A program made the position numbers and the translations under genes. The notes beneath the pieces are model-generated. The model ran no database searches. It was not told the origin of the DNA and worked only from the letters and a program-made list of their open reading frames with translations. This document shows, piece by piece, positions 44,184 to 54,362 of a stretch of DNA of 64,000 bases (positions are counted from its first letter, which is position 1; each line of letters starts with the position of its first letter). The DNA comes from Prorocentrum cordatum (lineage: Eukaryota > Sar > Dinophyceae > Prorocentrales > Prorocentraceae), in contig CAUYUJ010022559.1 in assembly GCA_963575745.1 (NCBI GenBank), positions 285,699 through 349,698 on the forward strand, given 5' to 3'.

Positions 44184-44765
44184 GTTGTCGTCGTCGTCGT
44201 CCCACCCGCGACCCACCCGCGACCCTCCCCGCGATCCACCCCGCGACCCACCCCGCGACCCACCCCGCGACCCACCCGCGACCCACCTGCGACCCACCCG
44301 CGACCCACCCCGCGACACACCCCGTGACCCACCCAGCGACCCATCCTCGACCCATCCGCGACCCACCCGCGACCCACCCCGCGACCCACCCGCGGCCCAC
44401 CCCGCGACCCACCCTCAAGAAAGGAAAAAACACCCGGACCCGGCAATAGATTTTTACTAAAACGGCCCTGGACGTTGATTAAACAGCCCTGCCCTGTTGG
44501 ATTCATTCCTTGTGTGCGTTTACTAAACGGCTTCGCTTGTCGGGGTGATTATTATGGGCTGGACTTTCTGCCCTCTACACCCGCGAACCATGCGCGACGC
44601 ACCCGCGACTTACCCACATTGGTTAGCGAAAAAAACGGCGCCTGCGGCGGGCTCGTTGTATAATTTGTGAGACTTTGGTGCCTGCGGCGGGCTTCTCCAG
44701 AGTCTCGCAAACTGCCGACGTTCCCACCGCCCCCTCACTATTATCAGCATCTGCAGTGTGCTACG
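43114..44765 (+). mobile_element. TSE copy A, full length, with internal insertion
   Basis: It begins AGAGTGAGGGGGCCGAACGG and ends CCGCCCCCTCACT, an inverted match, followed by TATC.GCATCTGC.G.GTGCTACG. Internal order: conserved 5' block, TTG array (43,190-43,355), insertion (43,380-44,135), second TTG array (44,140-44,180), TCGTCGTCGTCCC, a CCACCCGCGACC satellite (44,199-44,413), then a conserved 3' block with GGATTCATTCCTTGTGTGCG, TTATTATGGGCTGGACTTTC and GGCGCCTGCGGCGGGC. No transposase is seen, so it must be non-autonomous if mobile. Confidence 0.8.
43380..44135 (+). mobile_element. AT-rich insertion inside TSE copy A
   Basis: It lies between two TTG arrays. 43,480-43,900 is much lower in GC than the surroundings, with repeated CGAAATC(C/T)..CAAAA words. 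A hairpin CCCCCAC-GAA-GTGGGGG lies near 44,065. Left and right edges resemble those of the interior of TSE copy E, so the insertion has at least two relatives. No coding frame is supported. Confidence 0.55.
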
Positions 44766-44909
44766 CTTAATTAAGTGCGCGTGCGTACGTATGTATGTAT
44801 AGGTGTGTATATATGCTTGTATGGATGCGTGAGTGCATGATTGCACGCATGTATGTTTGTGTATGTATATGTCTATCTGATTGGTTGTGTGTATCCATGT
44901 TCGTAGGTA
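44766..44909 (+). repeat. GTAT/GTGT-type microsatellite between TSE copies
   Basis: Degenerate GTATGTAT, GTGTATAT and GTGCATG words fill the gap between copy A and copy B. Confidence 0.75.
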
Positions 44910-45642
44910 CGCAGCACCCCGCAGATGCGGATAAGAGTGAGGGGGCGGCGGGGACGTCGGCAGTTTGCGAGACTCTGGAGAAGCCCGCCGCAGGCGCCAA
45001 AGTCTCACAATTTCTACAACGAGCCCGCCGCAGGCGCCGATTTTTGCGTTAAACCAGTGTGGGTAGGTTGCGGGTGGGTCGCGGGGTGGGTCGCGGTTGG
45101 GTCGCGGGTGGGTCGCGGGTATAGAGGGCAGAAAATCCACCCCGTAATAATCACCAGGGCTGTTTAGTCAACGCCCAGGGCCGTTTTAGTGAACGTCAAT
45201 TGTCGGGTCTGGGTGTTTTTTCCTCCCTTGTTGGTGGGTCTCGGATTGGGCCGCGGGTGGGTCGCGGGGTGGGTCGCGGGTGGGTCGCGGATGGGTCGTG
45301 GATGGGTCGCGGGGTGTGTCACGGGTGCGTCGCGGGGTGGGTCGCGGGTGGGTCGCGGGTGGGTCGCGGGTGGGTTGTGGGTGGGTCAAGGATGATGGCG
45401 CGCGGGTTGGGCCGCGGGTGGGTCGCGGGGTGGGTCGCGGGTGGGGTCGCGGGGTGGGTCGTGAGGTGGGTCGCGGGGTTGGTCGCGGGTGGGTCGCGGG
45501 TGGGACGACGACAAGACAAACGACAACAGCAACAACAACAACCTCAACAACAACAACAACGCAACAAGCAGAATTCTCACCACGAATACCTTATTCAGCC
45601 ACGCACCCAGGGACAATGAATAACCGTTCGGCCCCTTCACTA
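44910..45642 (-). mobile_element. TSE copy B, inverted
   Basis: It runs from CGCAGCACCCCGCAGATGCG and AGAGTGAGGGGG (44,935) to CCGTTCGGCCCCTTCACTAT, the reverse of copies A and C. It has the 3' block, a GGGTGGGTCGCG satellite (45,060-45,120 and 45,230-45,505) and the CAACAA array, without the insertion of copy A. Confidence 0.85.
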
Positions 45643-45862
45643 TACGTGTGTATATATATAGGTATGCATGTACACATACGTGTGTATATAGGTATGCATG
45701 TACACATACGTTCATGCATTCATACATGTTTGTTTGTATGCATGCATGCATGTATGTATGTGTGTATGTGTGTATGTATGCATGCATGCATGCATGCATG
45801 TATGTATGTATGTATGTATGGATTACTGAAGGTATGCATGTGTGGATGCATGGTTGCATGTA

Positions 45863-45901
<39 letters not shown>

Positions 45902-46004
45902 AGGCATGTAGGTACGACTGCGCATTTGGTTAGGTATGCATGTATAGCTGTATGCCTGCATGTAGGTATGTCCGTGTGTCTGACTGTATGGATGTATTTA
46001 TGTC
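45643..46004 (+). repeat. ATGT/CTGT-type microsatellite between TSE copies
   Basis: GTATGCATGTACACATACGT repeats, then (ATGC), (GTAT) and (CTGT) runs. Confidence 0.85.
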
Positions 46005-46148
46005 AGAGTGAGGGGACCGAACGGTCATTCATTGTCCCTGGGTGCGTGGCTAAATAAGGAATTCGTAGTGAGAGTATGCTTGCTGCGTTGTTGTTGTTGT
46101 TGCTGCTGCTGCTGCTGCTTCTGCTGTTGCTGCTGCTGCTGTTGTTGT

Positions 46149-46183
<35 letters not shown>

Positions 46184-46846
46184 TTGTTGTTGTTGTCGTT
46201 GTCGTTGTCGTCGTTGTTGTTGTTGTCGTTATTGTTTGTTGTCGTCGTTCTTCCCGCGACCCACCCGCGCCCCACCCCGCGACCCACCCCGCGCCCCACC
46301 CCGCGACCCACCCGCGACCCACCCCCGACCCACCCGCGACCCACCCCGCGACACACCCGCGATCCACCCCGCGACCCATCCGCGACCCATCCGTGACTCA
46401 CCCGCGACCCACCCCGCGACCCACCCGCGGCCCACCCCGCGACCCACTCTCAAGGGAGGAAAAACCATCCGGACCTGGCAATAGAGTTTTACTAAAGCGG
46501 CCCTGGGCCTTGACTAAACAGCCCTGCCGTGTTGGATTCATTCCTTGTGTGCGTTTACTAAACGGCTTTGCTTGTCGGGTTGGTTATTATGGGCTGGATT
46601 TTCTGCCCTCTACGCCCGCGACACTCCCGCGACCCATCAGCGACCCACCCGCGACCCACCCCGCGACCCACCCGCGACCCACCCGCGACCGACCCACATT
46701 AGCTTAACGAAAAAATCGGCGCTTGTGGCGGGCTCGTTGTATAATTTGTGAGACTTTGGCGCCTGCGGCGGGCTTCTCCAGAGTCTCGCAAACTGCCGAC
46801 GTCCCCACCGCCCCCTCACTCTTATCCGCATCTGCGGGGTGCTACG
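46005..46846 (+). mobile_element. TSE copy C, full length
   Basis: AGAGTGAGGGGACCGAACGG at the left and CCCCCTCACTCTTATCCGC..GGTGCTACG at the right. Internal order: 5' block, TTG/CTG array, TCGTCGTTCTTCCC, CCACCCGCGACC satellite, AAAACCATCCGGACCTGGC, 3' block. The best template for a consensus. Confidence 0.9.
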
Positions 46847-47375
46847 CATGTATGTCTGGTTGTAGACTTGCATACGTATGGTTACATGTATTTCAGTGAT
46901 GATGCCTATGTGAATAGATGTATGTGTATGTATGTGTATATGTATATGTAGATGTATGTGTATATGTAGGTGTATTGTGATGTATCAGTGTACATTTGTT
47001 TACATCTGTGTACATACTAAAGTATTGCACTCCTCCTCCTCCTCCTCGTCCTCCTCCTCGTCTTCCTCCTCGTCCTCCTCTTCCTCTTCCTGCTCTACCT
47101 CCTCCTCCTCAGCCCCCCTCCGCCCCGAGGAGCGTCGACAGCAGTCCCCTTGGCCACGCGGCCCCCAGGCGGCGCCTGGTCAGCGTGGAGGTGACGCAGG
47201 GTTCAGGCCTAGCGGGGCGGTCACACACACACGCACACACACACACACGCACACGCACACGCACACGCACACGCACACGCACACGCACACGCACACACAA
47301 ACACAAACACAAACACAATCGCACGCACACACACACACACACCTACACACGCATGTTCACACACACACACACACA
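46847..47375 (+). repeat. microsatellite run (ATGT, TCC, CA)
   Basis: ATGTATGT words to about 47,020, TCC-rich at 47,030-47,110, and CACACA/CACGCA at 47,222-47,372. The CA tract abuts the relict spliced leader. Confidence 0.8.
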
Positions 47376-47397
47376 TCCGAAGCTATTTTGGCTCAAG
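47376..47397 (+). other. relict dinoflagellate spliced leader
   Basis: 20 of 22 positions match DinoSL, including an intact 3' half ATTTTGGCTCAAG; the 5' half reads TCCGAAGCT. Two substitutions only. It is directly followed by coding-like sequence. Confidence 0.88.
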
Positions 47398-47454
47398 CTG
47401 TGTGGCCTGAAGCCAAGGTGCGCCTGGCCCGCGCCGACACTTCGCCTCGTCGGA

Positions 47455-47844
47455 ATGACCTCTGCCGGAGCCCCGCTCGTGCTGACGCCAGCGGCGCGGA
47501 TGCTGCGCGGCGGAACGCCCTGGAGGATGCCCGCGGCGCCCTTCTGGCGGCCCACGCCGCCAGCGGCCTGGCGGTGGAGGCGCTTTGTGGAGGCACGCGC
47601 CTCCTGCGAGCGGCGGAGGGCATGCTGCGAGTGGCGTTCGCCGAGCTCGCCAGCGAGCCCCGCCGTTCGAAGCAGGCTGGCGCTGCCGCGGCGGGCTCGG
47701 CGGCTGCGGAAGGCAAAGAGGTCTCAGCGGCCCTGCTCTCGGCCGCGCGGACAACGGAGGCGGCCGCGAGCGGCGGCGGAGCGGGCGCATGTGCGCGCGG
47801 GCGTGGAGCTCGTGCAGCTGCCTGCTGCTGCTGCGCCCGCCGAG

Positions 47845-47910
<66 letters not shown>

Positions 47911-48333
47911 TCCAAAAAAACAGTCACCTGGGGCTTCGAAATTATTGATTTCCCTGGGGAAGTCGCGTCGTTTCGCCATCTTGCTGGCGCAGCTTTCGTG
48001 GACGAAGTCCACGGGTTAGCGCTAGTCAGCTACAGCGCTGGCATCAGCGCGTGCGAGAAAGGCATGCAGTGGCAGAGGGCCATGGTGCTGCCGAGCGAGG
48101 TGCTGGATCGTGCCGTCTTAGGCGGGCAGTTTGCGTGGCGACTCATGGGGACGTCTACATATCCGCTTGTTGTTGCGTTCTTTACGCCTTCGAGTTCGCA
48201 GCCCGTCTTTGGAGACGTCACGCTTCAAGTTTGCATTGTCGCGTGTGCTTCCGTGGAGTTGCCCCGATGCCCATTTGTGACTTTTGATAGTTTTTGCGAT
48301 CTTGTGGCCTGCGGCTGGCGCAGGGGGGTGTAA
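47455..48333 (+). CDS. SL-marked retrocopy with Asp tract and PPR motif
   Basis: The first ATG after the relict leader (57 bp downstream) opens 292 codons to a stop at 48,331-48,333. Residues about 134-153 are an uninterrupted Asp tract, followed by SKKTVTWGFEIIDFPG and, near residue 184, a PPR-type helix pair ALVSYSAGISACEKGMQWQR. PPR repeats bind RNA. Between 47,400 and 47,790 the codon bias favours a different frame, which reads as an Ala-rich helical protein (ARGALLAAHAASGLAVEALC). The intact ORF may therefore be accidental there, with a frameshift near 47,790 joining the original frame to the Asp/PPR part. After the PPR motif the sequence leaves the usual dinoflagellate repeat pattern (MVLPSEVLDRAVLGG). 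Most likely an expressed-gene retrocopy in early decay. Confidence 0.5.
47851..47910 (+). repeat. GAC trinucleotide tract
   Basis: Twenty GAC units, read as poly-Asp in the retrocopy frame. Confidence 0.95.
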
Positions 48334-48479
48334 GTTGTGTTCTCACGTGCTCGTTCTCTCCTAGGCCACGGTTCAAGCGATAAGTTTGTATCTCGTAGGT
48401 CGGCTCTTGGGTCGCACCTGGTTTGCCTTGCGATTCTTTCAATCGCATGACACTTGTGGATGCGCAGTATAGAGGTCAA

Positions 48480-48800
48480 TTGTTCGCATGGAAAAACACG
48501 CTTCGTGGCCCATGGTAGCTTCACCGAAGGACCCTGTTGCACCGTCCACTTGTGGGCGGCACGCCTGTTTCGGCACACCCCTCACACTTTTCGTGGCCCC
48601 ACAGGGAGCTCCACCTAAGGCCCCGGATGCACTTTGCAAATGTCGGCGCCACTCCCGCTTCGGCGCAGCATTCACACGTTTCGTGGCCACATAGGAGGGC
48701 TCCACAAGGCCCCAGGGGCGGGGCTCGCATGGCGACGCCACCCTGTTTTGGCACACCCCTCACACGATCCTTGGCCCCAACAGAGATCACCCTTCCTTCG
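48480..48800 (+). repeat. MS78-like tandem repeat
   Basis: CTTCGTGGCCCATGGTAGC, TTTCGTGGCCCCACAGGGAG, TTTCGTGGCCACATAGGAGG and a last diverged CCTTGGCCCCAACAG at irregular 85-110-bp steps, with CGGCACACCCCTCACAC before some units. Confidence 0.75.
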
Positions 48801-49810
48801 TCACATTTGCCTTTCGGCATTCACGCCTGGATATGAGTGGGCCCTTCATCAAGATAGTTGGATGTTCCATGCGAGGCCCCAGAGGTCCCGACGGGCTCCC
48901 CAGGGGTATTCCTTCATTCGGAATCCGTTGTTGATTCCGTTCGGTCCAAACAACGTCCCGCAGATGCCGAAATCGAGTAAAATGCTTGGTCAAGGCAGAC
49001 CATATCATTTGATATCTGGAGGGGGAAAGAGGACCAGTGAAAACCGAAGACTCGCCAGCGATGTTGGAATACGACCTCCCTCCAAGCTCCTTCTTCAGAG
49101 GCCCCTACGAAGTTCATTTCCATAGAGTGAATTGCCCACTTGGGGGACAACCGTGTGAAAATCTTGAAGCGTGCCAAAAGACCATTCTCAGGATGTCAAC
49201 GCCACGACTTAACTGGATTGTTACGTACTGGCGACCCTGAAACGTGCCAGAAGACCATTCATGAGACATCAACACCGCGAATCAACGTAATTGGTGCGCC
49301 CTGGCAATCTTGAGCCCCTCCAAAGCACCATATCTTCCATAGGCCCCTCGACCGGACTTGACCTTGGTACGCTGACCATGGTAAGCATTGGAACTCTTGC
49401 AAATGTTTAAAGCGAATGTGCGTGGCGCTAAGGCGAGAGCCATCTTTTGAAAAAATACACCCTGAACCCGTGAAGTTCTTGCAGATTGTTTAAACGAATG
49501 TGCGCGGTATTAAGGCGAGGGCCACATTTTGAAAACCACCCGCCAATCCGTGAAGACCTTCCGAATTTGTATAACAAACGTGCGCGGCGCCACATTTTGA
49601 AAACGACCCACCCTCAATCCGCGAAGCTCTGACAATGTCTTTCAACGAATGCGCGCGGCGCTAAGGAGAGAGCCACATTTTGAAAACGACCCGCCCTCCA
49701 TTTGCGAAATGGTTGCCAATCTCTGACCTTCAGGATCAGAAGTGGTGAGGAAGTCTTGGGCGAAACGCCTGGCCCGCCCTTTCCACCGGCCTGGGGGTGC
49801 GGCAGGTAAG
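48801..49810 (-). repeat. R83 dispersed repeat, minus-orientation copy
   Basis: It contains GATGTTGGAATACGACCTCC, CCTCCAAGCTCCTTCTTCAG, then units of about 80 bp with GCGAATGTGCG.GGCGCTAAGG and CACATTTTGAAAACGACC, ending GAGGAAGTC..GGGCGAAACG and GGGGGTGCGGCAGG. It is the reverse of 11,265-12,000 and parallel to 53,040-53,880. Confidence 0.85.
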
Positions 49811-49839
49811 AGCCTGGGTGTGCGGCGGCTAAGTGCGGG

Positions 49840-50460
49840 ATGAGGAGGAGGAGGAGAGGAAGGAGGAGCAGTAGGAGGAGGAGGTGGAGGATGAAGAGGA
49901 GGAGGAGGAGGAGGAGGAGGGAGGAGGGAGGAGGAGAGGGAGGAGGAGACGGGTGGCCGCCGAGTGCGGGACGTGCCCTTGGGACCTTGTCGACGGGTTG
50001 TGGGTTGCGTTGGTTCCAGCATCGGGCATCTGCGATAACCGCAACTGGCTGACATGGACCAAAGGAGGATGATACTGAGGAGGAGGAGGAGGAGGAGGAG
50101 GAGGAGAAGGACAAGCAGGAGGAGTTGACGGACGATTGACATCGCCCAAAGAAGTCCCCAGGGAAGAGGGACCCTGGACCCTGGGGCGTTCCCCCCGGGA
50201 CCCCTTTTTTCGTCTTGGCTCGTGTCCTGATGGTCTCTGAGCCTGTGGAGGGCCCTGGGAGCCTGAGATTTGCGAAAAGCTGATGGCCAGTATCCCTCAT
50301 GAAGCGTTTGCTTCATGAGGGAGGAGGGAGAGGAGGAGTAGGAGGAGGGGGAGCAGGGAGGAGGAGGAAGAGGGAGGAGGAGGAGGGGGAGGAGGAGGGG
50401 GGAGGGAGAGGAGGGAGAGGAGGAGGAGAAAGAGGAGGAGGAACATGAGGAGCAGGAGGA
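49840..50460 (+). repeat. GGA arrays flanking a GD-type fragment
   Basis: GGA-rich at 49,838-49,945, 50,078-50,112 and 50,318-50,460. Between them lies CGGGTTGTGGGTTGCGTTGG..CCAGCATCGGGCATC and a reversed GD-type stretch (CTCGTGTCCTGATGGTC). The same order occurs at 53,900-54,360. Confidence 0.8.
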
Positions 50461-50463
50461 CCC

Positions 50464-50506
50464 AAGGAAGCCAATTCTGGCCCAGGGAGCCCAATTTGGG
50501 CTCAAG
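50464..50506 (+). other. tandem relict spliced leaders, two units
   Basis: AGGAAGCCAATTCTGGCCCAG is followed at once by GGAGCCCAATTTGGGCTCAAG. Both resemble the GTAGCCATTTTGGCTCAAG part of DinoSL with small insertions. Tandem relicts are the known signature of repeated rounds of trans-splicing and cDNA reinsertion in dinoflagellates. Confidence 0.65.
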
Positions 50507-50508
50507 CT

Positions 50509-50830
50509 GGTATGCGGGATATCGGTCGAGGGTCCCGAGAAGGCGCTGTTTCCCTCGAAGCGTCGATCAAGAACTGCGGTCGGACAAAACAATGGGGCGC
50601 AGCACTGCGCTTGCTCCGCGAAGGATTTCGACTAGGTGTGCAACTCGTCCCAAGTCACTACGTTGCGACTATCAGCACATGCAGACAAGGCGGGCAATGG
50701 CAACACGCGCTGTCAGTGTTCAGAGAGATGCGGGAGGCGAAGCTGGAGCCCAACGTCATCTGTACTACAATTGCGGGCGAAGCGCCCGCGAAAAGCACAA
50801 GCAGTGGCAGCGCCCCGGGCCGCCCAGAGA
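50509..50830 (+). pseudogene. PPR-repeat retro-pseudogene
   Basis: The open frame from 50,512 holds about two PPR units: AVSLEASIKNCGRTKQWGAA, then LVPSHYVATISTCRQGGQWQ and ALSVFREMREAKLEPNVI. PPR proteins are helical-repeat RNA binders, mostly organellar. After NVI the expected 'SYNAGISACEKG' unit is found in another frame (LYYNCGRSAREKHKQWQR), so a frameshift at about 50,760 breaks the gene. The downstream open frame is SatA. It follows the tandem relict leaders by 2 bp, so it is a reinserted mRNA copy. It is paralogous to 54,449-54,745. Confidence 0.75.
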
Positions 50831-50839
50831 GCCCGCGGG

Positions 50840-51410
50840 CCGCCCGCAGAGCCTCTGGGGCGCTCCTCGAGGGCCCCAGGAGGCCCCTGGAGCGCTCGCC
50901 GACGGCTCTGGGACCCCCAGATCGCCCCAAGACGGCTTCACAGACGCCCAAGAGGGCAGAAGCCGACCCAGCCCCCGAGGACCGCGTGGACGGCGCCAAG
51001 AAGCAATACGCGTGCGTTTTCCGAAGGTTTCGAGGGTTGTCCTGTTCCCGCCATTTCGGGCCTACAACGGCCCAGGATGGCCCCGGGGGCTTCCCAGATC
51101 GCCCCTGCACGGTCCAAGAGGGCCCCAGGAGGACTCCCAGACGGCCCAAGAAGGCCCGTAGACGGCCCAAGAGGGCTCCAAAACGGCCCAAGAGAGCGTC
51201 AAGCGACCCCCAAGTCAGCCCCAACCAGGCCCCAGATCCCGCCCGAGCGGGCTCAAGGCGACCTCCGAGACGGCCCGAGACCCCCAAGATGGCCCCAAGA
51301 CGCCCCAGGGAGGGCCCCAGATGCCGCCCACAAGGGCCCAAAGCGACCTTCGCGATGGCCCGAGATCCCCGAGATGGCCCCAGGACCACCCTGCGCGGGC
51401 CCGCTAACGT
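50840..51410 (+). repeat. SatA satellite
   Basis: CCCAAGACGG/CCCAAGAGGG units directly after the PPR pseudogene. A SatA insert variant (GTTTTCCGAAGGTTTCGAGG) lies near 51,014-51,060. Confidence 0.85.
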
Positions 51411-51414
51411 GGCC

Positions 51415-52130
51415 CCTTCACTCTGACGGTGCCTGAAAACCCTTGAGTTTGGGCTGATCGCGCCCAGTCCCAGCGCGATTCGCAAAAACCGCTTCTTTCA
51501 CACGCTTCCAGGTCAGTGCCCCGGGTGCTCCCCGACTGCTTTCTGAGATCGCCCCTGGACGTGGCCCCTTACACGTCGGCCCCACGCGTGACCTCCAAAC
51601 GGGACCCCCAAAGGCGGCCCCCACACAAAGCCTCCGAAGGTCGCCCCTACCGCCCCAGTAAGCGTGGCCCCCGAACGTCAATCCCACGCGTAGCCCCCAG
51701 GCGCCCCCAAACGTGGCCCCAACACGCACAGCCCCCAACGATTGCCCTCAAACGTGACCGTCACATCTGCCCCCGAACCCCGCACCCTCAAACACGACCG
51801 TCACATGTGCCCCCGAACCCCGCACGCGGCCCCAAAACATGGCCCCCGGCAGGGCCGCGAACGTTGCCCCCAACCATGACCCCCTGACGAGGCACCCCAA
51901 CGTGTCCTTCAAACGAGGCCCCCCAACGTGGCGCCCAACTCTGGCCCCCACGCGTCCACCCCCCACATCGAACTTCTCGCGCACAGGGACTCTGTAAGAT
52001 CGTTCGGGCCCCCTTACTCTGATTGTGTCTGAAAACCTACGTGTTTCTGCTAATCGCGCCCAGTCCTCGCGCGACTCGCAAAAACACATTACTTTTGACG
52101 CTTCCAGCGCTTCCGACACGTGCGCGTTCC
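51415..52130 (+). repeat. about 100-bp direct repeats flanking an ACGTGGCCCCCA minisatellite
   Basis: CTCTGACGGTGCCTGAAAAC with CTGATCGCGCCCAGTCCCAG at 51,418-51,510 recurs at 52,015-52,110 as CTCTGATTGTGTCTGAAAAC with TAATCGCGCCCAGTCCTCG. Between them (51,540-51,960) short CAAACGTGGCCCCCA units repeat. Confidence 0.8.
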
Positions 52131-52169
52131 GGACCAACGCCTGGACCTGCGGGCCGTGGATTTTCCACG

Positions 52170-52300
52170 GGTTCACACAAGTCTGTATTACAATTCCGGG
52201 CGAAGCGCGCGCGAGAAGTACAAGCAGTGGCAGCGCCCCGGGCCGCCCAGAGAGCCCGCGGGCCGCCCGGAGAGCCTTTGGGCCGCTGCCCGACGGGCCC
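52170..52300 (+). pseudogene. PPR fragment
   Basis: LYYNSGRSAREKYKQWQRPG (52,187-52,250) is a diverged 'SYNAGISACEKG.QWQRA' PPR unit, followed without a break by SatA. It matches the same junction at 50,760-50,840, so PPR end and SatA were copied together. Confidence 0.6.
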
Positions 52301-52690
52301 GGGAGGCCCCCGGACCGCTCGCGGACTCATCCAGGATTCCCAGATCGCCCCAAGACGGCCTCAGGAGGTCCCGAAGACGGCCCAAGACGGTCTAAGAGTG
52401 TATCCGAGACGCTTACGATGGCTTCAAGACGCCTTCAAGACGGCCCGAGACGCCTCCACGAGGCCCCCAGAGCGCTCGAAGTGCACCTCCAAGAGGGGCC
52501 GCAGAAGCCAAAATCGTTGATTGTCTTCGCTTTTTTCAATGTTTCTGGCCTTCTCGCTTTTTCGGCTGTCCGACGCTCCACGGCCGCTCAAGATGCCCCC
52601 AAGACCGTTCCAAGACGGCCCAAGAGGCCTTCAAGACGGCCCCAAGACGGCCCAAGAGGGCCCCAAGACGGCCCAAGAGTCCCCTCGCAC
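52230..52690 (+). repeat. SatA satellite with AT-rich insert
   Basis: CCCAAGACGG units. The insert at 52,505-52,580 (AAAATCGTTGATTGTC, GCTTTTTCGGCTGTCC) is the complement of 16,275-16,345. Confidence 0.85.
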
Positions 52691-52800
52691 GCTTCTTGGC
52701 CACATAGGGGGCTCCACAAGGCCCCGCGGTCGGGGCTCGCATGGCGACGGCGACGCCGCCCTGTTTTGGCACACCTTTCGCACGTTCCGTGGCCCAATAG
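52690..52800 (+). repeat. MS78-like fragment
   Basis: CTTCTTGGCCACATAGGGGG and ACGTTCCGTGGCCCAATAGAG, collinear with 48,680-48,790. Confidence 0.7.
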
Positions 52801-53880
52801 AGATCTCCTCTTCCTTGGTCCTGTGTGCCTTTCGGCACTCACGCTTGCATGTGAGTGGATCCTTCGCGGCGATAGTTGTATGTTCAATGCGCTGCCCCAG
52901 AAGTCCCGGCGGTCTCCCCAGGTTATTCCTTAGTTCGGATCCGTGTTTGATCGCCACTGGTCCCAACAGCGTCCCGCAGACGACGAAATCGAATAACAAA
53001 GCTGAACAAGACAAAACAGATCGTTTGATATCTGGAAGAGGAGGAGGAGGAGGTCAAGTGCAAACCGAAGACTCATCAACGATGTTGGAATACACCCTCC
53101 CGACGAACTCCTTCTTCACAGGCCCCTATAACATTCATCGCCCCTGAGGAAAATGCCCCGTTGGAAGACAATCCTGAATATCCTGAAGCGCACCAGAAGA
53201 CAATTCTCAAGACTTCAACGCCACGGCATAACCTGATTGTTGCGTCTTGGCCATCCATTCCTAGGACTTCAGCGCCGCGAAGCCATATAACTGTTGCGCC
53301 CTGGCAATCCTGAGTCGCTCCAAAAGAACATGTTTGGTACTGTAAGAATGGGAGTCATTGAAACTCGTGCAGAGTTTGAGAGCGAATGTGCACGGCGGTA
53401 AGGTTATATCCACATATTGGAAGCAAGAATACACGCGGCGCCAAGGCGAGGGCCACACTTTGGAAAATAATTGCCCTCAATCCGTGAAGTTGTTCAACTT
53501 TGTAAGACGAGCGTGCGCGGCGCGACTGCGAAAGTCACATTTTGAAAACGACCTGCCATCAATCCGTAAGGTGTTGCCGATTGTTTACACGAATGTGCGC
53601 GGCGTCAGGGCGAGGGCTACATGTTGAAAACCACTTGCCCTCAGTCCGCGAAGTTCTTCCACATTTATGATGCGAATGAGCGCGGCGCTATGGCGAGAGC
53701 TACATTTTGAAAACGACCGTCCTCAATACGCGAAGCTCTGGTTAAAACGAACGTGCGCAGCGCTAAGGCGAGAGCCACATTTTGAAAACAACCCGCCCTC
53801 CATTTGATCATAAATGGCGAGGAAGTCGCAGGCGAAACGACCAGCCCGCCCTTTCAGCTAGCCTCGGGGTGCGACAAGAA
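52801..53880 (-). repeat. R83 dispersed repeat, second minus-orientation copy
   Basis: Parallel to 48,801-49,810 throughout, from GAGATCTCCTCTTCCTTGG through GATGTTGGAATACACCCTCC and the roughly 80-bp units to GAGGAAGTCGCAGGCGAAAC. Confidence 0.85.
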
Positions 53881-53899
53881 AAAATACCAATAAGGAAAA

Positions 53900-54360
53900 G
53901 GAATGGAGGAGGAGGAGGAGGAAAACGAAGAGGACGAAGAGGAGGAAGAGGCGGAGGGAGGAGGAGGAAGAGGAGGAGGAGGAGGAGACGGGCGGCCGCC
54001 AGGTGCGGGAAGTGCCTTTGGGACCGTGGTGACGGTTTGCGAGTTGCTTTAGTTTCAGCATCCGGCATCTGTGGTAACCGCATCTTGCCGACATGGACCA
54101 AAGGAGAATTATAATGCGGAGGAGTAGGAGGAGGAGGAGGTGGACACGTAGGAGGACCCCAGGGAAGAGGGGCCCATAACCCTGGGGCCTTCCCTCAGGA
54201 CCACTTTTGTTGTCCTGGCTCGTTTCCTGATAGTCCTTGAGCTCGTGGAGGGCCCTGGGAGCATGGCAGTTGAGAAAAGATCAGAGCCCGTTTCCCTCAG
54301 GAACCGTTTGCTTCATGGGAGGGGAGGATGAGGAGGAGGCACAGGAGGAGCAGGAGAACC
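53900..54360 (+). repeat. GGA arrays flanking a GD-type fragment
   Basis: GGA-rich at 53,905-53,990, 54,118-54,140 and 54,320-54,355, with GACGGTTTGCGAGTTGC and CTGGCTCGTTTCCTGATAG between, as at 49,840-50,460. Confidence 0.8.
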
Positions 54361-54362
54361 CA

